NCBI GenBank assembly: GCA_022843845.1 | Contig: JALHMW010000004.1 | Location: 124,001 to 188,000, forward strand | Direction of reading: 5' to 3' | Source: Archangium sp. | GTDB taxonomy: Bacteria > Myxococcota > Myxococcia > Myxococcales > Myxococcaceae | Length of the DNA stretch: 64,000 bases | Part shown: one piece after another, positions 1-12,364 of the stretch | Position numbering within the stretch: position 1 is the stretch's first letter | How the letters are laid out: the number at the start of each line of letters is the position of its first letter | Position numbers and translations under genes: made by a program | Notes under the pieces: model-generated | What the model saw: only the letters and a program-made list of their open reading frames with translations | Databases searched by the model: none | What the model was told of the DNA's origin: nothing

Positions 1-1538
1 CGAAGCTGCGCCCGCTCCTGGAGCAGCGACTCGCCGAGGCCGGTAAGCGCCGCCCCGAAGACGTGCTGGTCGCCGATCTCTCGGCGCTGAAGGACCTCAC
101 CGCGCCGGCCGAGCCTGACGCCGACCCGTTCGCGGAGCCGGAAGACCAGAACCTCGACGAGCCCATCCCCACCGAAGACGAGAAGCTGGCGCGCGCGATC
201 GGCGTGAAGACGCTCACCGAGACCGTCGAGACCGTCGGCGTCGTGGCGAGCCTAGACGACGAGCGCAACGTGGCCGTCATCGATCTCATCGGTCGCGAGG
301 CCGAGCTCGCTTTCGACTCGGTGAAGTGGGCCCGCAGGCGTACGGAGTCGAAGCTGGGTGAGACGCCAAAGACGATCGGCGATGTCGTCGCGATCGGCGA
401 GCTCGTTCGGGTTCGGCTGGGCCGTGCGCTCCCCGCCTCTACTCGCCTCGAGGCCACGCTCGCGCAGCTGCCGAAGGTGCAGGGCGCGCTGCTGGTGATC
501 GAGCCGACGAAGCGTGAAGTCGTCGCGATGGTCGGCGGCTACGACTTCTCCACCAGCGCCTTCAACCGCGCGACCCAGGCGAAGCGCCAGCCCGGCAGCT
601 CGTTCAAGCCTTTCCTCTACGCCGCCGCGCTCGAGTCGGGCCGGTACACGCCCATCACCCGCGTGAACGACGCTCCCGTGCAGGTGAGAGATCCGTTCAC
701 CGGGAAGACGTGGGAGCCGAAGAACTTCGAGAAGGCCGGCTTCGATGGGCCCATCACGCTGCGGCAGGCCCTCACGCGCTCGAAGAACACCGTGTCAGCC
801 CGGCTCATCGAAGATCTCACCGTCGACGGGCTCATCGCGATGGCGCGCAAGGCGGGCATCAAGGCCGAGCTGCCGCAGAGCCTGACGCTGTGCCTCGGCA
901 CCGGCGAGGTGACGATGATGGAGATCGCCAACGGCTACGCGACGCTCCACTCGCTGGGGCAGTTCGCCGAGCCGCTCGTCATTCGAAAGGTCTCACGTCG
1001 CAAAGAAGGCGGCACCGAGCAGGTGTTGATGCAGCGCGAGGCCGCGTTCGAGCAGGTGATTCCTCCGGCCATCGCGTTCCTCACCACGTCGCTCATGCGC
1101 AGCGTCGTCGAAGAAGGCACGGCGGTCGCGGTGCTCGAGCTCAAGCGCCCCGCAGCGGGAAAAACCGGCACCGCGCAGGAGTATCGAGACGCGTGGTTCA
1201 GCGGCTACACGCAGCACTACGTCGCCTCGGCGTGGGTGGGCTTCGACGATCACTCGCCCATCGGCTCGCTCGAGACCGGTGGCCGCGCGGCGTTGCCCAT
1301 CTGGCTCGACTTCATGAAGACGGCGCACGCGGGGCTGCCATCGGTGGACTTCGCGGTGCCCGAAGGCGTCGTGCAGGTGAAGATCGATCCGGTGAGCGGA
1401 AAGCTGGCGGGCTCCAGTGTGCCGGGGCGACAGGAGTGGTTCCTCTCGGGCACCGAGCCCACCGAGGCCGCGCCACCGCCGGGCACCGTGGACCCGAACG
1501 ACTTCATGTTGCTCGACAGTCAGAAGGGCACGCGGTGA
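1..1538 (+). CDS. Class A penicillin-binding protein (PBP1A-like), 5' truncated by window edge
   Basis: Peptidoglycan synthase. The visible 511 residues hold the C-terminal transpeptidase, which cross-links stem peptides in the periplasm. All three penicilloyl-transferase motifs are present in order: SSFK at bases 597-608 (catalytic Ser), SKN at 780-788 and KTGT from 1161. Before them lies a stretch of beta-rich character (about 200-450) like the OB/linker region of PBP1A. The glycosyltransferase-51 domain expected in class A enzymes would lie upstream of base 1. The frame is open from base 3 with no convincing start, so the GTG at 63 is not the real start. The stop overlaps the next gene's GTG (GTGA), implying translational coupling. 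Class A assignment rests on family knowledge of the motif context and linker. Confidence 0.93.
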   Translation, partial: KLRPLLEQRLAEAGKRRPEDVLVADLSALKDLTAPAEPDADPFAEPEDQNLDEPIPTEDEKLARAIGVKTLTETVETVGVVASLDDERNVAVIDLIGREAELAFDSVKWARRRTESKLGETPKTIGDVVAIGELVRVRLGRALPASTRLEATLAQLPKVQGALLVIEPTKREVVAMVGGYDFSTSAFNRATQAKRQPGSSFKPFLYAAALESGRYTPITRVNDAPVQVRDPFTGKTWEPKNFEKAGFDGPITLRQALTRSKNTVSARLIEDLTVDGLIAMARKAGIKAELPQSLTLCLGTGEVTMMEIANGYATLHSLGQFAEPLVIRKVSRRKEGGTEQVLMQREAAFEQVIPPAIAFLTTSLMRSVVEEGTAVAVLELKRPAAGKTGTAQEYRDAWFSGYTQHYVASAWVGFDDHSPIGSLETGGRAALPIWLDFMKTAHAGLPSVDFAVPEGVVQVKIDPVSGKLAGSSVPGRQEWFLSGTEPTEAAPPPGTVDPNDFMLLDSQKGTR

Positions 1539-2851
1539 TCGGCGCGCTTCTTTCGAGCCTGCTGCTGGGCGCGTCGGCTGCGCCTGCCGGGTCCACCCTG
1601 GAGCGCCTCGCTGATGACGTTGCCATGCGGGTGATCGCCGCGGGCCTGACGGGACCGATCGGCGTCGCCATCGAGGCGAAGGACCCTGCGTTCACGCGCG
1701 CGCTCGGCACCGTGGTGTGCGGCCGACTGACGCGTGCGACGCTGTCGTGTGAGGTGATCGAGGCGACGCCCGAGGCCGCCGTCGCGATCGCCAGGCAGCG
1801 GGAGCTGTCGACCCTCGTGCGCCTGAACGTCTCCACCGAGGGCACGACGGTGACGGCTCGTGGTGATGCGCTCGAGACGTGGAAGAACTTCTGGTCGGGT
1901 GAACGACCGACGCGCGGGCCACGCGCGACGGCGCTCGGCCTCACCTTCGAGCTCGACGCAGAGATCGCCGCGCTCGCCGGAGTGCCGTTGACGCCGACAC
2001 CTTCACCCGCGGTGCCTCTGGAGCTCAAGCTCTCGTCGCTGGCGCGGTGGTCGACCGTTCCCGTCGCGCTGGCTGCAGGCGATCTCGATGGCGATCGCCG
2101 GTCCGAGCTGGCCGTGCTGCTCGGCGAAGAGCTGGTGCTGCTGAACGCCGAGGCCAGGGTGCTCGCGCGGTACGATCTCTCGTCGGCGCCCGCCGCCGCG
2201 GCCGTGTCGAGGGAGCCGTTCGGCGCCATCGCGTTCCTCCAGAACCCGCCTCGCCTCGTCGCCTGGTCGGGCCGCCGCGCGAAGGCCGAGGTGCTCACGC
2301 TGGTTGGCGCGACGCTCAAGCCGGCTGGCATGCAAGACACCATCGCCGTCGACGCGCTCACCGCGAGGTTGGAGCCCGGGCTCAACCGGTTCCTGCCCGA
2401 GATTCAGGTGGGTGGGCGCGCCACCCGCATGCCGTCTGGCTTCCAGGCGTCGTCGACCCGCGCAGGCGTCACGCTGGTGGTGTGGCCCGACGGGAACGGC
2501 ACGGTGACGCGACAGTTTCCGCCGAGCGGCCGCATCGGTGACGTCGGCTGTGGCAGCGCGTTGGCCGACGTCGACAATGACGGAGTGCCCGAGCTGCTCG
2601 TCTCGACGGCGCGCACGGCTGGTGATGCGGACGAGCTGCGGCTGTTGTCGCTCTCGGTCGCCGAGGGCCTCGCCGCAAACGCGCAGTCGACGCGCAGCAC
2701 CACGCCCTCGTGGCAGGCCACGCTCAAGGGCCGGGTGATCGTGATGACGGGCGCCGATCTGGACGGTGATGGTGGCGAAGAGTTCGTCTTCGGCACGTGG
2801 CTGATGGACGGCACGGGCGAGCTCTGGGTCGCACGACGGGTGACGCCATGA
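1535..2851 (+). CDS. Secreted FG-GAP/VCBS-like repeat protein
   Basis: The 438-aa product begins with a short signal peptide (MIGALLSSLLLGASAAPAG) and ends with several calcium-loop-like DxDxDG motifs of FG-GAP/VCBS type: AAGDLDGDRRSELAVL near residue 180, ADVDNDGVPELLVS near 350 and GADLDGDGGEEFVFG near 415. Such modules usually form beta-propeller blades; here they suggest an extracytoplasmic binding or scaffold role. The start GTG at 1535 overlaps the PBP stop by four bases (GTGA). The open frame continues upstream to 710 but that part is antisense-like shadow inside the PBP gene. The partner is unknown; the coupling to a PBP suggests an envelope job. Confidence 0.8.
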   Translation: MIGALLSSLLLGASAAPAGSTLERLADDVAMRVIAAGLTGPIGVAIEAKDPAFTRALGTVVCGRLTRATLSCEVIEATPEAAVAIARQRELSTLVRLNVSTEGTTVTARGDALETWKNFWSGERPTRGPRATALGLTFELDAEIAALAGVPLTPTPSPAVPLELKLSSLARWSTVPVALAAGDLDGDRRSELAVLLGEELVLLNAEARVLARYDLSSAPAAAAVSREPFGAIAFLQNPPRLVAWSGRRAKAEVLTLVGATLKPAGMQDTIAVDALTARLEPGLNRFLPEIQVGGRATRMPSGFQASSTRAGVTLVVWPDGNGTVTRQFPPSGRIGDVGCGSALADVDNDGVPELLVSTARTAGDADELRLLSLSVAEGLAANAQSTRSTTPSWQATLKGRVIVMTGADLDGDGGEEFVFGTWLMDGTGELWVARRVTP

Positions 2852-3057
2852 CGCATCAGCGGCTTGAACGAGCCCTCACCCGCTCCATCGCTGCCGATAG
2901 CGCCCGGGAGTGGGCAGGTCTCGACCGCCAGCACGGACACGCCAACCGCGGTCGCTTCGTCTTCAGCGCGAAGGCTCCGATCGAGTTCGCTGGGAGGACC
3001 GAGGCCCGCCGCGGATGCGCTGCGTCGGCACCTGGCCCGCTCCGGGTGACGCGATGA
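2848..3057 (+). CDS. Small hypothetical protein, translationally coupled on both sides
   Basis: A 69-codon ORF starts at ATG 2848 inside the previous stop (ATGA) and ends at TGA 3055-3057 overlapping the next gene's ATG at 3054 (ATGA again). Third codon positions are dominated by C and G as in neighbouring genes. The product (MTHQRLERALTRSIAADSA at its start) is Arg/Ala-rich, with no signal peptide or membrane segment and no recognised family. The perfect four-base overlaps at both ends are the main support. Alternatively it could be an untranslated spacer in which the overlaps arose by chance, since another frame is also open here. Confidence 0.4.
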   Translation: MTHQRLERALTRSIAADSAREWAGLDRQHGHANRGRFVFSAKAPIEFAGRTEARRGCAASAPGPLRVTR

Positions 3058-4373
3058 GGCAGACCAGCGCATCGCAGGGCGGCGAACGGTCCTGCACGGG
3101 CCAGCGGAACCAGAGGGCAGGCGCCGTGCTCGCGGTCCTGCTCCTGTGCTTCGCGCCGTCGAGCGACGCAGGTGGGCGCGCACGCGCGGGAGGTACGCTC
3201 GAGGCCGCGGCCGTGGTGAAGACGGCCCATGGCGATCCGCTCCTCGCTGACACGCCGCTCGAGGCGACCTTGAGTCAGCTGACGAAGCTCCCGCCCTGCA
3301 GGCTCGGAGAGCTGTCCCGCCCTTCCCCGCGCACCGTTCGCCTCGTCATCCGCGCGTCGACGACGGCGACCGACGTCGCCAGGGCGCTCCAGCGGGTGAA
3401 GGACACGCCGTCGCCCTACCGCTCACTGCTGGCGCCCATGACGTCCGCCACCGCCGTCGCCTCCAACGTGGTGGAGCTCGAGCTCGACAGCCCCGCGCCC
3501 GACTTCGAGGCGGTGCTCTGCCACCCGGTCCTCGCGGTGCCTCCCTCGTTCTTCGCCTCGATGAGCGACCGCCTCGTCGCCAACGCCGACCCTGCCCTGC
3601 CCCGCGCCTGGCTCGACGGCATCACCATTCGCGCCACCGACGCCCGCACCGCCGAGCGCCTCGTGGCCCAGCGAAAGGCCCAGCTGCTCCTCGGCGGCGA
3701 GTCGGGCGAAGGCGCGCTGCTCTACGCCACCTACCTCGTCGCCAACCCCAGGCTGGGAGCGCCGTTCGCGCAGGCGCTGGAGTCGAGCGTCGATCGCCCG
3801 GGCCTCACCCGCTTCTTCGTGCGCCCGCCCGCGAAGGCGTTGTCGACGCTCATTCCGCCGGCCTCCGAGACCGGCAAGAAGGGCACCCTCGCCGACGTGA
3901 CGTGGCCGACGCCTGCCCGGCCTGCGCCGCTGGCCACGCCCGTCGAGCTGACCCTCGTCTACGACGCCGCGCTCGATGAGCACCGGGCCGTCGCGGAGCG
4001 GCTGCAGGTGAAGCTCGGGCCGCTCAACTACCGGCTGAAGCTCGAGGCCCTGCCCCGCCGTCAGCTCCGGGAGCGCCTCGCGACGAACCCCGACCTCGCG
4101 CTCGTCGGCGTGTTGATGCCGCCGCTTCCGTTGCCCGCGCTCTCGATGGCCCTGACCCTGGCGAAGGAGCCCGCACGACTGCTCGAGCTCGAAGCGCTGC
4201 CTGAGCTCGCGCGCGCCGAGGCCGCCGTGGAGCGCGCCAGCAAACCCGCCCCGAACCTGTTTCCCCTCTTCGTTCAGGGCCTCGGCGTCACCGCCGCGCG
4301 CGACGTGCAGCACCTCACCCGCGATGCCTACGGGCTGCCGCGCCTCGACGACGTCTTCCTCGCGGTGGAGTGA
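3054..4373 (+). CDS. Degenerate extracellular solute-binding-like protein (peptide-binding, SBP_bac_5-like)
   Basis: The 439-aa product has a Cys-containing, Arg-rich N-terminus followed by a hydrophobic stretch (AGAVLAVLLLCFAPSSDAGG), consistent with export. The fold looks like a family-5 (OppA-type) binding protein: an 'ATDVARALQRVKDTPSPY' segment, a central paired-domain layout, a 'LTLVYDAALDEHRAVAERLQ' stretch near residue 320 that matches the OppA lobe-II start, and an RDAYGLPRLDDV ending. It is shorter than typical OppA (about 540 aa), with loops trimmed, and no transporter genes are adjacent, so transport is doubtful. It sits between PBP genes and a histidine kinase and could be a sensor or regulator of the kinase. 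Start ATG 3054 is coupled to the upstream ORF. Confidence 0.65.
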   Translation: MRQTSASQGGERSCTGQRNQRAGAVLAVLLLCFAPSSDAGGRARAGGTLEAAAVVKTAHGDPLLADTPLEATLSQLTKLPPCRLGELSRPSPRTVRLVIRASTTATDVARALQRVKDTPSPYRSLLAPMTSATAVASNVVELELDSPAPDFEAVLCHPVLAVPPSFFASMSDRLVANADPALPRAWLDGITIRATDARTAERLVAQRKAQLLLGGESGEGALLYATYLVANPRLGAPFAQALESSVDRPGLTRFFVRPPAKALSTLIPPASETGKKGTLADVTWPTPARPAPLATPVELTLVYDAALDEHRAVAERLQVKLGPLNYRLKLEALPRRQLRERLATNPDLALVGVLMPPLPLPALSMALTLAKEPARLLELEALPELARAEAAVERASKPAPNLFPLFVQGLGVTAARDVQHLTRDAYGLPRLDDVFLAVE

Positions 4374-4376
4374 ACG

Positions 4377-6059
4377 ATGCGCCTGCGGTGGACCATCGCG
4401 CTGGCCTTCATCGCGCTCGCGCTGCTGCAAGTGGCCGTGGTGGTGCCGCTCGCGCTGCGCAACCTCTCCCGCCTCCTCACCACGCAGCAGGAGGCCCGCG
4501 TCGATCAGATGATGGTGGCCGTCGACGCCGAGGCGGCGCGCCTGCGGGAAGACGTTCGCGCCGCGATGGATGAGCTCGCGCAGAGCCAGGCCCTCGAAGA
4601 CGTCGCCCGCGACGCCGCACGCGCGCCGCAGCCACCACACGTCACGACCGCTGCAGCCACCCTCATGCGCCCGCGAAACCTCGACGTGCTGGCGCTCCTC
4701 GATGACGAGGGTCGAACGCTGTCGTCAGGCCACCTGCCCGCCCGCCTCGGAGAACCTGACGATCCGCTCTTCGCGCTCACGAAGCTCTCTTCGCGCCAGG
4801 CGTTCTCTCGCGAGGTCGAGCTCTCGTCGCCGTCGGGGCTCGTGCTCGCGCCAGCCATCGTCACCGCGCGCGCCATCGACTACGGCGACCGGCGCGTCTG
4901 GGCCATCGGCGGCGTGCTGCTCGACGAGGCCCGCGCGAAGTCTCTGGCCCGGCTCACCGGCGCGCGCGTCGAGGTCCACTCGAACGGCCGGCTCGTCGCG
5001 GCAGCCGGAGAGACGCCCAGAGCGCCCATTCGCCGCGCCATCGGCGTGGGCTCGGTCGCCGAGATCCGCCTGGCCTTCTCGGGCGCCGACTTGATCGCCA
5101 CCCGCTCCGAAGTCTTGCGCGCCTTCATCGTGCTCGCCGCGCTCGGGTTCCTGCTCGCCATCGCCGCCGGCTTCTTCATCAGCCGCCGCGTCACCCGGCC
5201 TGTCGAGGCGCTGACCGAGGCGGCCCGCCAGATCGCGCTCGGCACGCCCGGCGTGAAGGTGCCCGATGCCTCGGCCTCCGGAGAGCTCAAGACGCTCATC
5301 GCCACCTTCAACCGCATGACCGACGATCTGAAGACAGCCACCGACCGCCTCGTCGCGTCTGAGCGCATCGCGGCCTGGCAGGAGGTCGCCAGGCGCCTCG
5401 CGCACGAGATCAAGAACCCGCTCACGCCGATTCGCATGTCGCTCGAGACGCTGCTCGCCGCCAGCCAGCGCGGCCCCGGCGACGAGCGCTTCATGGGCAT
5501 TTTCAAAGAGAGCGCCAACGCGATGCTCGAAGAGGTCGACCGCCTCAAGCGCATCGTCGACGAGTTCAGCCAGTTCGCGCGGCTGCCTCGCCCGTCGCTC
5601 GTCGAGTTGAACCTGTCGGAGGCCGCGCAGCAGGTGATGTCGCTCTACGCCCCACACGATGGCCTTCGGTACGTCGCGGAGTTCGAACCTGGCCTCTCGG
5701 TGATGGGCGATCGTGATCAGCTCACGCAGATTCTGGTGAACCTGGTGAAGAACGCCGAAGAGGCAATGGCGCCACATGGCGGCGGCACCGTCACCGTTCG
5801 GACATTCTCGTCAGGCCCCGACGCCATCCTCGAGGTGTCTGACACGGGCCCGGGCATTCCAGCGGCGTTGAAAGAGCGCCTCTTCGAGCCCTACGTGACG
5901 TCGAAGCCACAGGGCACGGGGCTGGGGCTCGCCATCGCGCTGCGCATCGCCCAGGAACACGAAGGGCGCCTGGGAGCCGATGACGCGGCCACCTCAGGCG
6001 CCCGGAGTACGACTGGCGCGACCTTCAGACTGTCTCTGCCGCGCCTGTCAGGGCGTTAG
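4377..6059 (+). CDS. Transmembrane sensor histidine kinase (NtrY-like)
   Basis: 560-aa inner-membrane sensor kinase. Order: TM1 (residues 8-28), periplasmic sensor region (30-245), TM2 (248-268), HAMP (270-320), HisKA with phospho-acceptor His343 in LAHEIKNPLTP, then the ATPase domain with N-box (LVNLVKNAEEAM), G1 (VSDTGPGIP) and G2 (GTGLGLAI). The H-box followed by NPLTPI is typical of NtrY-type kinases. It starts three bases after the binding-protein-like gene and ends overlapping the convergent lipoprotein gene at 6056. No response regulator is encoded alongside, so its partner must be elsewhere. The linked binding-protein-like gene product could supply the periplasmic signal. Confidence 0.93.
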   Translation: MRLRWTIALAFIALALLQVAVVVPLALRNLSRLLTTQQEARVDQMMVAVDAEAARLREDVRAAMDELAQSQALEDVARDAARAPQPPHVTTAAATLMRPRNLDVLALLDDEGRTLSSGHLPARLGEPDDPLFALTKLSSRQAFSREVELSSPSGLVLAPAIVTARAIDYGDRRVWAIGGVLLDEARAKSLARLTGARVEVHSNGRLVAAAGETPRAPIRRAIGVGSVAEIRLAFSGADLIATRSEVLRAFIVLAALGFLLAIAAGFFISRRVTRPVEALTEAARQIALGTPGVKVPDASASGELKTLIATFNRMTDDLKTATDRLVASERIAAWQEVARRLAHEIKNPLTPIRMSLETLLAASQRGPGDERFMGIFKESANAMLEEVDRLKRIVDEFSQFARLPRPSLVELNLSEAAQQVMSLYAPHDGLRYVAEFEPGLSVMGDRDQLTQILVNLVKNAEEAMAPHGGGTVTVRTFSSGPDAILEVSDTGPGIPAALKERLFEPYVTSKPQGTGLGLAIALRIAQEHEGRLGADDAATSGARSTTGATFRLSLPRLSGR

Positions 6060-6358
6060 CGGCGCGGCACTCCGGTGTCTGGCAACCCATTCGGGCCGAA
6101 CGGGCGCTCAGCAGGCGACACCGGCGGACGCCATGGAATCGGGTCTTGCGGCAGGCCGACCGTCCCCGGCATCGCCAGAGGATTGACTGGAGGCCGAGGC
6201 GGAACGGTCGTTTCCGGGCACGTCCCGAGCTCCACGCATGCCATCTGGAGCGAGGCGCGCGACGTCGCGGCCTGGCCCTCGGGGTCTTCGCCTTCCACGC
6301 CCACGCCACAGGCGCTCATCAACCCCACTGCCAGAATCCCAACGACTCGAACCATCAT
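6056..6358 (-). CDS. Small lipoprotein, proline-rich
   Basis: The 100-aa product begins MMVRVVGILAVGLMSAC, a signal peptide with lipobox MSAC (lipidated Cys17). The mature part is rich in Pro and Gly (for example VPPRPPVNPLAMPG) and contains a 'MACVELGTCPET' pair of cysteines. The start at 6358 is preferred over the longer frame to 6439 because an AGAGG ribosome-binding site sits 8 bases upstream and the lipoprotein signal starts there. It lies directly downstream of the sigma-54 activator gene and ends 4 bases into the convergent kinase gene. No family recognised. Confidence 0.8.
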   Translation of the reverse strand: MMVRVVGILAVGLMSACGVGVEGEDPEGQAATSRASLQMACVELGTCPETTVPPRPPVNPLAMPGTVGLPQDPIPWRPPVSPAERPFGPNGLPDTGVPRR

Positions 6359-6404
6359 GGAAGGACCTCTTTGCAACGTCGGTGCCGAACTGTGAATCAT
6401 GCCC

Positions 6405-10127
<3,723 letters not shown>

Positions 10128-10226
10128 CAACGGCTCCCTTCACTCGACGTCGGATCTCCACCCGAAATCCCGCGTCGTGAGAACCCCGGCCCACTCGACA
10201 TTCGACCTTGAGGTGAGCATCCCTAC

Positions 10227-10242
10227 AGCAACCGACATGCCA
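10227..10242 (-). promoter_or_regulatory. Sigma-54 (-24/-12) promoter of the activator gene
   Basis: Read on the minus strand the site is TGGCATGTCGGTTGCT. It matches the RpoN consensus TGGCACGnnnnTTGCW at every position but one (T for C), with GG at -24 and GC at -12 at the correct spacing. The predicted start is near 10216, giving a leader of about 89 bases before ATG 10127. A sigma-54 activator driven by a sigma-54 promoter suggests autoregulation or a cascade. Confidence 0.65.
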
Positions 10243-10388
10243 GTGTTCCAGTCGCAGCGAAGCGAACGAAACGAGGGGCTCGGGCCGGAGAATCAGGGGC
10301 TTGTGAGGAAAATCCGATGACAATCGAAGGAACGCCAACGCCGCACGACACGACTGACGCGCAGCGCGAGGCAGGTGACCGAAATGAC

Positions 10389-10423
10389 GTCACCCTGCCG
10401 ACACGAGCCGCGAGGGTGTCACT
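10389..10423 (-). terminator. Possible hairpin at the end of the MXAN_5187-like gene
   Basis: GTCACCCT (10389-10396) pairs with AGGGTGTCAC (10414-10423) around an 17-base loop, with one bulge, overlapping the stop codon at 10419. Only a weak T-containing stretch follows on the minus strand, so it may be a processing or Rho-related structure instead of an intrinsic terminator. Confidence 0.2.
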
Positions 10424-12281
10424 CCTTCACGGGCGTGGCCTTCAGGGCCGCCTTGCCGTCTTTCACGTAGACCTGGAAGCGCACTGACTTGCAGTTGTAC
10501 TTCTGCACCAGCTGCTCCTTGTTCTTGACGAGCTTGGCCTTGAACTTGTCGTAGGTGAGCCCGTCGGCGGGCTCGCCGCAGCGTTCGCGGGTGGCCACGA
10601 ATTCACGGAAGACATCCTGGAAGTGGCGCTCCTCGTCGAGCGGCCCCGGGGCGCCGATCACCGAAGACACCTTCGGCGCTGCCGAGGTCACCCGGGGAGA
10701 GAGGCTGGGCCGCTCGCCAGTGGCGCCTGAGGAGCCGGTCTGCCTGGCCGCCTTGATCAGCTCGGCGGGCACCGCGGCCACTCGCGTGGCGTCGGGGTTG
10801 TAGTCGCCCTCGCCGGTCTGCTGTTCCTCTTGAGAGAGCTGGGCCGACGCCATCGCGAAGGGGTCCATTCCCGGCGGCGGCCCCGACTGCTTGGCGCCCG
10901 CCGGCGGCTTGAAGATCGGGTACGCCATCGTACGGGCGCCCTCTTCGTCGTCGAACGGATTGGCGGGCGGAGGCGGCGAGGCCTTCGCGGGGGACGACGG
11001 CTGAAGGGCAGGCGAGGGCTGAAATGCCGGCGCGTTCGAGGTCTGCACCGGTGGCGGCGGCCGCGAGACGGGGGCGGGCGGCGGCGCGGGCGCGAGATCG
11101 GCGAACGGGTCAGACGCCGGCTCCACAGGCTCTGGCGCTGCATCGGGAACGTACGCGGGCGCCTGAGACGTGACAGGCCTGGCTGGCTGCGGACTGGCCG
11201 GAAAGTCGAAGTCGTCGGGGCTTGCCTCTGGCGCTGCGTGCGCTTGCGCAGGCATCGACGGTTCGGCCTCCGGCTGCGTCTGCGGGCGCGGCGGTGGCAC
11301 GGGGAGCGGCGGAGGCATCACCATCGCGGCTCCTTCTTCGTCTCCGCTCTTCAGGAGCGCGGTCACCGCGAGCGACAAGAGGAAGAGGCCTGCCAGGGAG
11401 CCGAGCCCGAACTTCTGGAAGCCTGCGAGCGCGATCAGGCCCTCAGCCGACGACACGGTCGCCAGCACCTCGTACGGCGTTCCACCGATCGGCCGGCGCA
11501 GGGCCAGCTGCTGCGTGAGCTCGCTCATCATCGGCAGGGAAACAGGGCCCAGCGTTTCGAGCGCCCCCTCCGCCACCGGAACGATGGCGCCTGGCTTGAC
11601 CTGCTTCGCGGCGGCCTCGAGGGCGGCCTTGTCTCCGTCGACCGCGATCACTTTCCCATCGGCGAGCAGCGCCAGCCCCGACAGGCGCAGCTCGGTGCGG
11701 AGCCCTTCGAGGAGCGCCTTGCTGTCGGGCAGAACCGGCGCGCCGATCGCGGCGAGGCCCGCGGGCTTCACCTCGTTCTTGTCCGAAACGACGAGCGGCA
11801 GCGCATAGAAGAGGTGAGGCGCCCCGAACGCGGTGACGACGGCACCAGCGCCGCCAGCAGCGGTGATCGCCGCGAGATCGAAGCCCTCGGGAGGCGCGGC
11901 GCCCTCGACAAGGCCCTGGGCCAGGAGCGCGCCCGCTTCGTTCGAGACGACCACGACGAGCCCTGCTCTGGAGGCCTCGCTCATGCCCTCGGTCGCCGCG
12001 GCGCGGACCGCATTGAACCGATCGACGGTCGGCGCCTCGGGCTTCGCGGCCTTGGGGCCCGGGTTCGTCAGCGCGTTCGAGCCGCCGAGCCTCAGCGCAG
12101 CTGCCTGAAGCTCGGAGCGCCGCCCTTCGAGCCTGAGGGCCACGGCAGCAGGGACACCCGCCAGCGAGACCGAAGCGTCTTGCGTGCTGCGGTCGGCGCC
12201 CAGGGTCGGCGCGAGCTTCAGGCCGTACGCAAAGAGACCCAGCGCGACGACAGCAAAGAGGAGGAATTTGACGCGATTCAT
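10419..12281 (-). CDS. Membrane protein with Pro-rich linker and MXAN_5187-like C-terminal domain
   Basis: 620-aa protein: TM1 near residues 5-23, an extracytoplasmic region (25-295) with a dCache/serpentine-like alternation and 'GLVVVVSNEAGALLAQG', TM2 (299-317), then a very Pro/Ala-rich cytoplasmic linker (320-500) and a compact charged C-terminal domain (from about 545) with 'DVFREFVATRERCGEP' and 'LTYDKFKAKLVKNKEQL'. That C-terminal domain resembles the one I recall as 'MXAN_5187 C-terminal domain', found in myxobacterial FHA/kinase-linked proteins. ATG 12281 is chosen; the longer GTG 12299 adds six residues and neither start has a good ribosome site. Function unknown; the architecture suggests a membrane sensor or adaptor. 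Confidence 0.8.
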   Translation of the reverse strand: MNRVKFLLFAVVALGLFAYGLKLAPTLGADRSTQDASVSLAGVPAAVALRLEGRRSELQAAALRLGGSNALTNPGPKAAKPEAPTVDRFNAVRAAATEGMSEASRAGLVVVVSNEAGALLAQGLVEGAAPPEGFDLAAITAAGGAGAVVTAFGAPHLFYALPLVVSDKNEVKPAGLAAIGAPVLPDSKALLEGLRTELRLSGLALLADGKVIAVDGDKAALEAAAKQVKPGAIVPVAEGALETLGPVSLPMMSELTQQLALRRPIGGTPYEVLATVSSAEGLIALAGFQKFGLGSLAGLFLLSLAVTALLKSGDEEGAAMVMPPPLPVPPPRPQTQPEAEPSMPAQAHAAPEASPDDFDFPASPQPARPVTSQAPAYVPDAAPEPVEPASDPFADLAPAPPPAPVSRPPPPVQTSNAPAFQPSPALQPSSPAKASPPPPANPFDDEEGARTMAYPIFKPPAGAKQSGPPPGMDPFAMASAQLSQEEQQTGEGDYNPDATRVAAVPAELIKAARQTGSSGATGERPSLSPRVTSAAPKVSSVIGAPGPLDEERHFQDVFREFVATRERCGEPADGLTYDKFKAKLVKNKEQLVQKYNCKSVRFQVYVKDGKAALKATPVKE

Positions 12282-12351
12282 GCGGAGCGCATCTGACACC
12301 CATCTGGGGGCGGGGGCAATTCTTCCTGGAGCCCGCGCCCGACGGGTCGGC

Positions 12352-12357
12352 TAGCCT
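12352..12357 (+). promoter_or_regulatory. Putative -10 box (TAGCCT) very close to the start codon
   Basis: TAGCCT ends seven bases before ATG 12365 and no Shine-Dalgarno sequence is visible in between. If it is a vegetative -10 element the transcript would begin at or next to the ATG (leaderless). No convincing -35 hexamer is seen. Confidence 0.28.
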
Positions 12358-12364
12358 GCCGCGC

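Noticed and set aside
710..1534. Upstream extension of the FG-GAP-like frame into the PBP gene
   Set aside because: This part is out of frame with the PBP motifs and Arg-rich without domains; the GTG at 1535 in GTGA overlap with a signal peptide is the better start.
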